Shown one piece after another: positions 40,825 through 52,000 of a stretch of DNA of 64,000 nucleotides. Every line of letters begins with the position of its first letter. The first letter of the stretch is position 1. Where the stretch lies: the NCBI GenBank assembly GCA_021399435.1, contig JAJTUP010000002.1, positions 1,364,001 through 1,428,000 on the forward strand, given 5' to 3'. Position numbers and translations under genes: made by a program. The notes under the pieces were generated by a model. The model saw only the letters and a list, made by a program, of their open reading frames with translations, was not told the origin of the DNA and did no database searches. The stretch comes from Diaporthe sp. PMI_573. Taxonomy: Eukaryota > Ascomycota > Sordariomycetes > Diaporthales > Diaporthaceae.

Positions 40825-43800
40825 ATGGTTTCCTACACTTTCAAATGGTACGTCAACATGCCTCGCGCACCCCACTCTTGGGGCTCCATAATCTGCCAGC
40901 GCAAGCGCCAGCACCGATCTATCCACCACTCTCACAAGCTCGCCGCGGCCATGCCGCTCGCTGCGAGAGAGAGAGCCCCGCCATGCACCGCGCCCCAACG
41001 AGACGATTGCCCCAAAGGCAAGCACCACGTCGGCGATCATGGCCGTTGGGGCCCCGTCGCATCTCCCGCCCACGAGCACGAGTCGCCATGGCAATTGCGC
41101 CCGGCAGACAACACCACGGCCTGTTTCTAACAGTCCCAATCGCGCAACTCAATTGTGGCGCCAAGGCTAACTCGTCCGTCCCTCTGCATCACAGGCCGCA
41201 CCCCGGCGACGAGGTCTATGTTACAGGGACCTTTGATAACTGGAGCAAGAGCGAGCAGATGGAGAAGGTCGGCGACAAGTTCGAGAAGAGCGTCGAGCTG
41301 CCCGACACCTCCGAGAGGATATACTACAAGGTCGGTACAAGCCCCGTCCCGTTATGTCTTTTCCTTCCATGCCTGCAAGCTTGCACACAAAGTCCATGAA
41401 CCCATGGGTTGGCGCCGCTGTGAGACCCTGTTCTACGACACACCAAGACGAACGCACAGTGAGTGGTCGACCTCGTTTGTGCGCCTGCGCGCGCATGCCT
41501 GTGTATCTATCAGCATTGCATTGCACTGCATTTGCGATGCGATGCGGTGCGATGCGGTGGTGTGTGATACGAGTGGTGGCGTCGCTGCGCTCCCCTCGAA
41601 AGAGGAGGACATGGACGAGGACGTCACCGGACCGACTGCCCCGCGCCCAATTGGCATTGGCAAGTGCAGACGGGGAATTGGCACTCTTGCGCGCGCATAC
41701 ATGCCAACCGTTTTGTTTTCAAGCTCGACGAGGTGGAAGAAGCTCCCGGGCGGTGAGGGGCGCTTTTCGCGGGTCCCCGGCCGTGCAGCTTGCGGCTTGT
41801 GGCTTGCAGCTTCGCATAAGAGAACGATATCGACATGGTCATGTACACTCACGGGGGGGGGGCAGGCGGGCATGGACCAGGGCTAGCCGCGGGCAGCGAG
41901 CAGCGAGCAGTGGGAAAATCCCCAGCTGCTGTCAGTACTCGACTCGCAGTCGTCGATTAGCTCGCAAGCCTCGGTCGTCTCTCGACCCGTGACCTCCGGG
42001 TGCATGCTGCGGCTCAAAACCACCTCTCTTCCTTTGCCTGGCCGGGCTGGCCCTATCCCTCCCCCAAATCTGTGGGAAATCAATCCACTTCTTGTCGCGC
42101 GCAAGGGTTCAAGGAAGCGGGCGAGTGCTGCCTCCATCCTGGCCATTCAGCGGTCCATTCATACGCCTACCCACCCATCCATCCCCCAATTCCTTCGCTG
42201 CACCGGCCGGCCTATGACGCAATGTTATTCGTCTGGGAAGGCCGGCGCATGGGTGCTCAGGCTTGGGCTGCGGGATACGACATCGCGAACATAACCTGCC
42301 TCGCGCAGCAGCGGTGTATGCCTGGGTTGGACCAGCTCACAACCGGTCGCCGCGGCGCAGAGAGACAAGCTAGCTACTTGCCCTGGTAGTACCTTTATTT
42401 CGCGGTCCCCGTGACCTGCCCCTCGTTTTCTTCGGGCCCTGTGGGGGGCAATCTCCCACGTCGACCCTTGCTTCTTGCAAATGTCATTTGCGCGCGGCCT
42501 GCCTTGCCCGTGTACATGTACCACGCTGCGCTGTCACCATCGTGTTACTTATCAGCCTCGTCCCCCCCTCATAAGCCCAGTCCTGCGCTCCTGGTGCCTC
42601 TTCCGTGTCACTGCTTGTTTGATATCGGACACATCCTTCTTACCTCGCCTCTTACTTTCACTACTGATTCACTGACATCCGCACCCCTCTCCAGTTTGTT
42701 GTCGACGGTACCTGGACATCCAACCCAACGGATCCCAAGGAAAAGGACGAGAGCGGCAACGAGAACAACGTACTCACCCCTGAGGCCCTGCTAGCAAGTC
42801 TGCCCGCCACTGCAGCAATCATGAACTCCGTCAGTGCAGAATCCACCACGGCGCAATTGGCCCAGGATGTCCCTCTGGAGAAGGACACCAAGGCTCAGCC
42901 TGAGACGGAGACGACCGAGCCCAAGGCCGAGAACGGAGACGCGAAGCCCTCCGACCTGCCCGGCTCCTTCCCCGAGACGCCTGCCAATGAGCTTAACAAG
43001 GCCTTCGGCGTGAACCCTCTCCCTGCTGCCGCCGGTGGCGTCAACCCTATCAAGCTGGCGCCTGGCGAGCCGATCCCCAACGATCTCAAGACTGCCGATG
43101 TAAACTCAAATGTCAAGCTGGACGCCGAGTCATACGAGAAGAGCGACGCCCTTCCTGGAGTGGACTCCAAGGATCTCAGCGTGCCCCCAGTCTCCGGCAC
43201 AATGATCCCCGAGTCGAGCCTGCCGATGGGCACCGCGAACCCCCACATCAACTCTGTCAGCGCCGACTCCACAACGGCAGCCCTGGCCGCCGAAGTGCCA
43301 AAGGAGCCCAAGGTCCCCGAGGTCGTCAAGGAGAGCCAAGACAAGGCCGGCGTCGACCCAGAAGCCAGCGGCATCGCAGACGAGGTCAAGGAGAAGGAGC
43401 AGGTCGAGGAGGAGCTGAAGGAAAAGGTCCCCGAGGCCCCTTCAACGTCCGAGGGCACCGCCGGCAAGGGTACCGACAAGTCCGAGAACGACAAGACCTT
43501 GCTTGAGACTGCCGCAGCCACCGCTGCAGGTGTCGGCGCTGCTGCCGTCGCCACTGCCGTCGCCGCCAAGGACAAGGCCGTTGAGACAGCTGCCCCTGTC
43601 GCGGCCCAGAACCTGCCAGACTCTGTCAAGCAGCAGCTGCCCATCTCCGTGCAGGAGACTATCAACGCGACTGGCGCTGAGAAGACAATCGAGACGGTTT
43701 CTCCCGAGGTCCCGTCTGAGGTCAAAGACTCCATCGTCGAGGCTGGCAAGAACCCTGAGGCCGCCGCCAACACCGCCGCCGTTGAGGACAAGAAGGCCGT

Positions 43801-44311
43801 CGAGGCCGAGCTTCTCAAGGAGGTCAAGCCTGTCGAGTCCGCCGAGGGCTCCAAGTCCGAGCCAGCCAAGGCAACGGAGGAGGCACCCAAGGCCACCAGC
43901 GCCGACGAAACGTCAAAGACCACTACAGAGGAGCCCACGGTTGTGGAGCCGCCTGCGGCGCCCGCGGAGGCGCCCAAGGTCAGCGAGCCTACCGGCAATG
44001 GAGCCACCAATGGCACCACTGCCAACGGCTCCGAGGCCCCGGCGACCCCGGTCAAGAACAAGGACGCGAAGCCCTCAAATTCCGCGACGCCCAACTCGGC
44101 GACATCAGAGCAGAAGAGGAAGAACAGGATCAGTGGGTTCTTTGGCAAGATCAAGGCCAAGATTGCGAGCAAGGACGCCCACAAGGACGCCAGCAAGAAC
44201 GCAAGCAGCAAGGACGCCAGCAAGACCGCCAGTACTGACGCCAGCAAGGAGCCGGCAAAGGAGCCCGTAAAGGAGCCTGCCAAGGAGCCCGCCACAGAAG
44301 CCAGCAAATAA
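40825..44311 (+). CDS. CBM48 (AMPK glycogen-binding-like) protein, CRP1/MDG1 type
   Basis: Exons 40825-40847, 41195-41330 and 42695-44311 give 591 residues. The two introns are 347 bp and 1364 bp, long for this fungus. The joined N-terminus (about 1-85) is a CBM48/AMPK1-type glycogen-binding module: FKWPHPGDEVYVTGTFDNWS, then ERIYYKFVVDGTWTSNPTDP. The rest is low-complexity Ala/Glu/Lys/Pro, with a basic helix KRKNRISGFFGKIKAKI and a terminal Lys/Asp/Ala/Ser and KEPA repeat. In yeast, CRP1/MDG1 proteins share this architecture and are linked to cruciform DNA and mating signalling. Here the role is unproven; carbohydrate binding is the likely base function. The donor of intron 2 is GTCGGT, weaker than usual, but it is the one that keeps phase. 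NSVSA(E/D)STTA occurs twice (42821 and 43247). Confidence 0.85.
41331..42694 (+). other. Unusually long (1364-bp) intron
   Basis: Intron 2 of the CRP1-like gene, GTCGGT...CTCTCCAG, joining the two halves of the CBM48 module in phase 0. It has a poly-G run near 41857. Open frames inside it carry no recognisable domain. Most other introns in this window are under 200 bp. It could host an internal promoter. Confidence 0.75.
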
Positions 44312-45584
44312 GCGTCCACACGCCTTTTGCCGTCTTCCCACTGGTGTTGGTGAGGAGGGGTCGTGATGTTGCGCCAAGTCGTGGCAACTTCTCCCTCGAT
44401 ATCAGAGATACCATTCCGCGATGCTGATGAAATTTTCCTTGCTTTCCTGTCCAGTTGAGAACCCGAGGTCGCGCGGGATAGGATCTCCAGAATACCCAAA
44501 TTTTCCTCTTGAACTCACCTCCCCTACTCTCGATCTTTGATGAATCTGAACACACATAATACCCAACCCACCCTATCAACACGCAACCCTGTTGAGTAAC
44601 GTCCCTAATCTTAAAGAGACTGTGGGAAAAAGAAGAAGGGGGCCGCGGCTCAAGGGCGGTGGATATGGGTCGACATCCGGTTGATCATGGGAGTTTATAT
44701 GCGCGTGTTATGGGCATCGGCATCAGCATTGTATGTTGACACGATGGGTAATCAAATTCTGCCAAGTTGGAGTGGTTGGTTTCTTTGCCTGTGATTTCTG
44801 GCTTCTATCAATCAGATTGGGGGTGGTTGGTTCAGTCTAGTCTTTGTTTTTTTACCCTGTCTTTCTCTCGCAATATGATTCTCTCAGCATACGCACGTAC
44901 CATCTTGCTGTGTGACATTGTAATATAATATTGGGGTCCTTGAACTGTCGTTAACGTAGAATACACCGTATAAATACAGTATTGTGCTTGGTAGTCCTCC
45001 ACTCTCATAATGCTTGGGTTCGTGTCAAGATCAGCCAGCCTATGGGAGTATCTGCCGTGTGCTCGGTCCTAGCTTCATAATTACTTAGTGATCCTATGTC
45101 GAATACCCTGTGGGCTCTCTTACAAACCACCCCGGCTGGAGGCCTGTACTTGAATCAGTGCGTCGCATTTTTGGCGTGTCCCTTCTATATCTACTGGTAC
45201 TTCGGGCAGCATGAGGCGGGCCCGCCCCCTGCCTACTTTGGCAGCCTCTATGTCCCGTAGGATTCGAGCTACCGGGTCCAGCATTGTTGTGAAGTGAAGA
45301 AGGAGGGCCCTTCTCTAGCGTCGTCTCTGACTGGCCCCCTCGGCTCCGTAACGTGATGGATCAACGTGGTCCGCACGCGAGGGAAGCCAGAAAGCCAAGC
45401 AGAAGCCAGACCGAGGTCTTCTTGGTGGGTACTACATTAGTGGTACTGGAAGCGACAAGGTGGACATCTAAATAATTTACAAACGCCCTAGCGTCACATA
45501 ACCTCCCACCCGCGCTCTATAGCGCACCAGGAGATAATGAACGGTCTAGTACGTGTTCCGCCCGAAATCCCGCTTCCGTGAGCC

Positions 45585-45619
45585 GGTCAATCGCCGGTCA
45601 GTCGCCGGCCAATCGCCGG
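45585..45619 (+). repeat. Three 11-bp tandem units
   Basis: GGTCAATCGCC, GGTCAGTCGCC and GGCCAATCGCC lie head to tail, differing by one or two bases. Function unknown. Confidence 0.8.
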
Positions 45620-46126
45620 GGCGAGCAAGTTTTACAGAGCGGCGGGTATTAGATGCACCCAGCTGGCGGGATTCTTTTATCCGAAGGATTTATTCACAGC
45701 ACGTGCAGATCAGAATCACCTCCCCGCTCAATTTGCTCAAGGGAGCTTGGGGGGTATTCACCTGGCCCAAGTCGCCGTGCTCCCTCCTCTCCTCTCCTCT
45801 CCTCCCTGGACGGACGGAGAGCTCCGCCATCTGGGCGGGTGTTGCAACGGGGCTCTACCGTTTCCTTTTGGCAGGGTTGAAGTCACTGCCGGCTGGGAGA
45901 GGAGCTAAGGCCTTGTCTGAATTTTGTGGGTAATGAGGCCACCTAGGGGCACACGCCGCACAGCCGCTTGCTGCCCAAGGTGGCCCTGACACTCTGCAGG
46001 GTCGTCGTTTGTTTGACGAGCATGGTTGGCGGACGGCGGTGGACGATGAGAGGAGTGGGCGGGGGACGGTATGCAAACCATGTCGAGGCACTGGGACCCT
46101 TCTCTCACCGCCGCCGCTCGTTCATG

Positions 46127-46152
46127 TGGCTGGCTGGCTGGCTGGCTGGCTG
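46127..46152. repeat. GGCT tetranucleotide microsatellite
   Basis: About six tandem TGGC units followed by a diverged TGACT/CTGAC tail to about 46175. Confidence 0.8.
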
Positions 46153-47191
46153 ACTCACTGACTGACTAACTGACAGGCAGGAAGGCAAGTGGGCAGGCGG
46201 TTTATCAACCAGTGGACGTGATGGGCTCGCTCAAGCCCTCCTCCTCCCCAGCCCGGGGCAGCACGTGGGGTGGTGGGAAAAAGCAATTCAACAGCCTGTG
46301 CGCGTACATGGATGAGGCTGCTAGCCTCTGGCACAGAGTGAGATGCCCGTCTGGCTGCCTAGTCATGCGGGATATATCGTCGATTGCTTGCTTGCTCGGC
46401 ACCTGGGTCCTTCGCCGGGGGCCCTGTGAGTGATGTGGGACACCCTCCGAAGCTAAATGGTCCTGGCCGTGCTTAGGGAGCCGGCAGAAATACATCTAGC
46501 CAGACTACAACAGAACCTCAAGCTGCTTGAATGGTGTACTGGCGCAACGAGCAATGGCTTGTACAGCTTACAGTTTTCCCAAACCGAGGTATGGACTCAT
46601 GAGTGCGTCGGCCTCGTGAACAGAACGTAGGGGAAAAGCCCCTTTGGCATAAATTCAGATGAGGATAACACATAGCAGAGTGACAGGCTGGAACATGGCA
46701 TTCTCGTGGGTCTTTTTTTGTTTTTGACCACCTGGGTAGACTCGTATAAAGTACATCAAAGAATCATTTGATCCCTGTAGGTTGTATAGCCAGGGATATC
46801 GAATGCCTCTCCAGCTCACCAAGTAACGTCAACCAGGAGACAAGGCTGAGTTCCCCTGTGCGCGAAGCGGGATGTATCACACACTGTTTCTTTATCATGC
46901 GGCTTCGTAATCCCCTCAAGAAACGGACAGGCTCATTTGAAACAGACCAGAGACTGCACTGGAGCTGTCGGAATTCCGAGGTAGCTAGATTGGATTAATC
47001 TAAAACAAAAATTTGGGGGAAAGCGATTGGAAGTAGCATTTCGACAGCAGGAGATTTCGAGACATTCGAAAATGGGAACAAGGACCTTCTTCGTCTTTTC
47101 CATGCCAAAAGGAGTGGGTTAAACTGCCTCTGGTGATTTGATCCGAGTCAACATCCCGTAACAGGAACGACTGGCTATGCGTAATTATGAT

Positions 47192-47380
47192 GAGGGCATC
47201 CCGCAGGAATGTGTCCTGTATGAGAGTATCCATAAAAGGGTGTTCCAGAGGGGGCGGCGTACCGTACAGAAGATTATCCCACAGGGGGTTTTCCCACAGA
47301 GTCGTATCCCATAAGAGGTCATTTCATAGGAGGTCATGCCGTAGAAGATTGTCTCAAAAGGAGGTGCTCCACGGGACACC
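47192..47380 (+). repeat. Degenerate 15-bp tandem repeat, locus 7
   Basis: About 12 units; the best-phased run is ATCCCACAGGGGGTT, TTCCCACAGAGTCGT, ATCCCATAAGAGGTC, ATTTCATAGGAGGTC, ATGCCGTAGAAGATT, all exactly 15 bp. Same orientation as locus 1. This locus defines the period most clearly. Confidence 0.85.
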
Positions 47381-47523
47381 ACAACGTGTGACATCAGGCA
47401 TCTATTCCCTGACGACTGTGCGATGTGTGTGGTATTCATGTTTCTTTGCCAATCCACTAGAATGATAAGGTGGGGGGGGGGGGCAATAGTTTCACAAATT
47501 TTCTTCAAACAAGGAATCTACTC

Positions 47524-49091
47524 CTACAACGAATGGCCAGATCCTTCCAAGCTGCCTCTCCTCTCGCGCAAGCCCCGAACACCACTAGCTGGCACCATCA
47601 GACCCGACCCGCCGTCCATGGAGGCCCCGTCGACACGGGTGCTCCCGCTGCCACTGCTGCGCCTCTCGTCGATGGTCCCGAGGACCTTTTGCTGCACCGC
47701 GGGGGGCTGCTGCTGGTGATTCTGCTGTTTGTGATGGTCGATTTCGTTGTGGTCATCTCCTAGCGCGGTCCCCGTGACGCCAAAGGTCGTCCGCAGCGTC
47801 TTCTCCCACTCGCGCTCGATCTGCGACGTCAGGCAGAAGCTGTCACTCGAGTGTTGCTGCCGCTTGGCGCTCGTGTGCTTGACAAACTCGACCAGCTTGT
47901 TGAGAACTCCGACTTCGCACTTCAGCTTCACGCTGTAGACAAAAGGCTTACAGGCGACCTAGTAGGGAGCCCAGGGTTAGCTGTGGTGGTGACCAGGGGA
48001 GAGCTCTCTGCCAGGGAAGACTCCTGTTCCAGAAGAGCCGCCATAAGTGAGACGAGTCGACATGGCGGAAAGCTGGCATCGGTGCGTTGGAACTGATCCC
48101 GGGGCTGCTAACCTGGAGGTAATAGAGGCCCAAGAATTCGAGCACGATAACCGTGATGTCCAACGAAAACACCACAACATTCGACAAGATCAGGTGCAGC
48201 ATCATTGCATGCAGCTTGTCCTGCGTCTTGCTTCCGCCGCTCCGATAGATCGCTAGGAATCTCCATGCTTTCCATACGTAGAGCCCCGACAAAATAAACT
48301 CCTGGACAGAGAAAATGGTAATCTGAATCCGCTCGATGATCGCATAGGGCTTGATAAAAAGGGACGACACCTCGCTATTCGACCCGGCGGTCGTGACTAC
48401 CGTCGCTGTGTGAAGGACTACGCCATTGACGATGATCATGGCCAGCACGTAGCGGCGGATGCGTTTGTCGAGATTGATTAAGGAGAGGCGAGAGTACAGC
48501 ACCAGACTCTGGCCTGAAACCATCGGGACCCAGAACGTGGTAGTCAGAATCGTCGGCAGGGTTTGCTGGAGTGCGTTAGTTAGCGAGTACTCGTCCCAAC
48601 CGTGGGCAAGGGAGTGTTCGACTGTGTTTCCACAACACAATCATCGGTTTGCTGGTAAAATGACAGCGAGATTGGGTGATACTCCGCCGAGGCCCATTGT
48701 CCAGAACTACCAGCCGCCGAAGCTTGAGACTTACATTACCTGTCAACTGGAAATTGTTCAACACTGTAGGGTAGTAAGGTCAGCCACAGTGCCATCCACG
48801 CCGGTTATATTGACGGTTCCTAATGGATGTCTTGTGACACAGGCGTGAAGGGTGCAGCAGTTATGTCGCTGCCTCGTTGAGTGACCACGTACCGAATCCT
48901 ATGGAGTGGAACATGACGCCGGCTACAGCGGTTACCATACTCCAAAAGTAGAGACCCGAGAATCTCGAGAAGGTGAAATATATGATAGGCATCATCTCGA
49001 TGGCATTATAAATAGCGACGGCTAGCAAGGCCGCGGCAGCATATCTCTTTGCGGCAGCATCTGCCCGGTACTGGGAATTAGTGATTTCCAT
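47524..49091 (-). CDS. DUF7703-like integral membrane protein
   Basis: Exons 49091-48893, 48763-48740 (24-nt micro-exon), 48621-48113 and 47958-47524 give 388 residues. Introns are 129, 118 and 154 bp. Start MEITNSQYRADAAAKRY is followed by about seven hydrophobic segments: YAAAALLAVAIYNAIEM, FWSMVTAVAGVMFHSIGF, a segment before SGQSLVLYSRLSL, YVLAMIIVNGVVLHTATVV, IQITIFSVQEFILSGLYVW, LILSNVVVFSLDITVIVLEF. The GLYFWS and GQSLVLYSRL motifs resemble the fungal DUF7703 family. The last 145 residues are a cytosolic-type tail rich in Gln, Ser and Gly. DUF7703 function is not established; some relatives are annotated as integral membrane proteins near PTH11-like receptors. The micro-exon (VLNNFQLT) is a phase-supported choice. 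Confidence 0.7.
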
Positions 49092-52000
49092 TTTTATCAA
49101 GAGCACGAGGAGCAAAATGGCAATGTCCTGACAGGGTGCCACTTTGGGCGAGGATATGAGGGAGGTTCCGATGACCAAAACTGGGACACGAAGGGTTGGT
49201 GGACTGCTCCCACACTTCACGTACAGTCACTCGTGTCGATGGTCGTGCCGACTCCAAGGTCGTGGTCCTTGTCATTGGTCTCGGACAATGCTCTAGAGAG
49301 GAACTCATGGAGTAACATATTGGGAGGTGAAAGACACGTTCCGATACCAGCCAGCCGACTTCGGTCAGACGTGCGTTGAGTCGCAGAAGCGAGCAATGAT
49401 CTGGAAGAGTCAAAGGAAGCCTAATTCGACCACTACCCCAAGAGGAGGAGATCGAAGACAGTTGGCAACGCACAGGCGAAAGGCTGTTAATGTTCGCTTG
49501 TACGACGGGGATGCACCGCCGGCGGTCTTCCATATTGGGAGAACTCGGCACGCGAGGTTGTAGTTCCATAAAAGCTTCTGGAGGCCTTGGGCAGCAAAAG
49601 CGCTTGTGGACAGCTGCGAACTTGGCAGCCACATACAATTCCTCCCGGACAGCCGGATCAACCGAAAGCGTGTCTAATCGTACAGCGTGGTAGCAGTTTC
49701 ATGATTTTGGTCGAGTCGTGCGGCTACGAGCCTCGGGCCACGAGTCAATCAACAGTCGGAGGTAAAGGTTGGTCCTGGTAACAGACGAACCTTAATTGAA
49801 CGTGCAATCGAAACACACAGGGGTGAGCAGGGTTGTACTCGGATTAAGCCAGCGACACACGCCGGGATAGAAAGCTCGAAGAGGATGTGAAGGGAGGCGT
49901 GATTGACAGAGACGGGCCGGGGCGTTATGCCGTACTTAAATCTGCTGGGAAACATAGATGGCTTTACGTTGCCGAACCATCCGGTCAGGAATATCGTCGC
50001 CGACAACAGGTTGGATGACTGCCTTCTACTGTCCCTTAATCATCTAAATAGAACCTCAATTATTCACTACTGTTGCCTCCCGGAAGCCCGGGTATTCTCG
50101 GTCGTGTCACAGCGTGCACCTCATGTGCAGGTCCAGAGGAGTGCGAGAGCACGCCGATTCCTGTGACAAAGATCCAGGTTTGCGGCCCGTTGAATACAAG
50201 ACGACTCCTCCTGCGCCAGTTGTTGACTTGAGCCAGGTATCGACCGACTGACCTCTAGAGACATAGGGACCCAGAACTATAAAACGAATGTTTCTTGCTG
50301 GCCGATTTTGGGCAGATAAAGGACACAGCAGGATCGGCCAGCTGTGAGATTCGAGTCAACAGCGCTTGGACGGCCATGCCCTTCCCCTGACAGGCCGACC
50401 TGGAGGTTCACAGACCACCCACTTGCTTGGTCAACAAGGGCCCTGCAACAGCCTCTCGCTTGTGGGCATCCTGCGGTCTTTGCTTGCTTGCTTGACATAT
50501 GCCACTGATGTTGACGTTGCCGATCGCAGCAACAGCGCGGGGGATCTACCAAAGACCCGCATCAGACGAGGAGCATTGTTTTCCCCGCCAAAGCGGGTGT
50601 GCACCACTTGATACCGCTCAGGGTCCCTCGACCGACACTTAGACTGGTGAGCATGCGAGGACTCCACGTTGAGACCCTTGGGCATCTTGCAAAGTAAATG
50701 AAGGTGCAACAAGGATGACTATTCCGTCCAATCGTCTTGCAAGCAGGACCCGAAGAACCCTGGGTGGAGTCCAGAGATAGAGTCGCAATGCTGTGCTCAA
50801 CTGCTAGGCAGTGAGTCCGGGGCCAAGGTTGGGGGGGGGTAGGCGATCTCGTGCAAGTACAGCCAGCCAGCCCTACGAGCAAGGGAGATAGATAGATCTA
50901 CACAGCAACCGGCAGGGCCCCGGACTCTCTCATCACTTGACGGAATGGCTCTGACCACCATCTCTCCCGCCTTACGATGGCGTGAGTAACCACCGTCAGC
51001 TCGTTCATCTGACCTGGTGACCACGTGGGCGGTTGGGAGCTAAGATGGGATGTCCCAGGATGCAGAAGGGACGGCATGGAACACCGTGAGCTGTCATGGA
51101 GGGCGCAGCAGGCTGCCTGCCGTTACGGTTCGCAGCGTGGGTGCTGGTGCAGGTGCTGATGCTGATGCTGATGCTGGTGGTCGGCTGCATCGGTTGCGAG
51201 ACAAAAGAAGAGCCCAGCGGCATGATGGCTGGATGGCGGGCAGGGAGGTGTTTGCGAGGGTCAGATAGGATCACCTGTGGGTGTGGTGGAGCAGGAGAGA
51301 CGAACGTCCTTGGCCTTCCCGAATGAGCCGAGCCGAAGGAGAGAAATCCTTCCTGAGGGGACGGCATACGTGATGGATGGCAACCGAAGGTGTCGAAGGA
51401 TGGTACGCGAAGATGACGGCGTGGAGGGGGGCAGAGAGAAATGCTGCGAAGTGCATGCAGTTCGAGTCGTGCGGTCCAGGGCCGCAAGAGGTTAGGCCCA
51501 AGGTCCTAAGGTCCTTCACAGTAGGGGTCTCAGGTTCGTTGCGTCAGTCTGGCCTTTGTCTGGATAGGTTGACAGTAATAATCCAAATGCTACCTGCCTA
51601 CGCACCTGCGATACGTACACAGTACCACAGTACTCTCTCGGGGGCTAAAAATAGCCGCGTCAAGTGACCCCTGCCTGTCTAGTCTCTGTTCCCGCCTGCC
51701 TGCGTGCTGCCACAGATTGACTGATTTGCAGTAGCACTGCAGCACTCCAGCACTGCAGCAATGCAGCAATGCGGCTTCCTTCCAGCTTCTACTGCGTGCC
51801 TTCCGCACCTACCAACCAATGGAAGTGCCTTTGTACCAGCAGGCCCTGGCGGACCACCAACGGCACCGGCACGGCGTCTGCAGGTCGCGCTTGTGAGCGT
51901 CCAATGGGGCACGGACAGATGGGTAGGCAGAAAGGCAGACAGGGCAGAAACGGCGGGCATGGCAGACATTTGCGGATAGCATCAAAGGCCAGATGCAACA

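Larger units (their letters stand above)
44312..47523. other. Gene-poor region
   Basis: 3.2 kb without a supported gene. It holds the 3' ends of the CRP1-like (+) and DUF7703-like (-) genes, a CTCCT-type tract (45781-45808), three 11-bp units (45585-45619), a GGCT microsatellite (46127-46152), the 15-bp repeat array at 47192-47380, and a poly-G run near 47471-47483. Confidence 0.5.

Noticed and set aside
42895..44499. 534-codon open frame antisense to the CRP1-like last exon
   Set aside because: The sense exon is rich in GCC/GAG/AAG codons, which rarely make stops on the other strand. The antisense product is Ala/Ser/Val low complexity with no domain.
45553..46153. Short frames near the 11-bp and GGCT repeats
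   Set aside because: Translations are driven by simple repeats and carry no recognisable motif.
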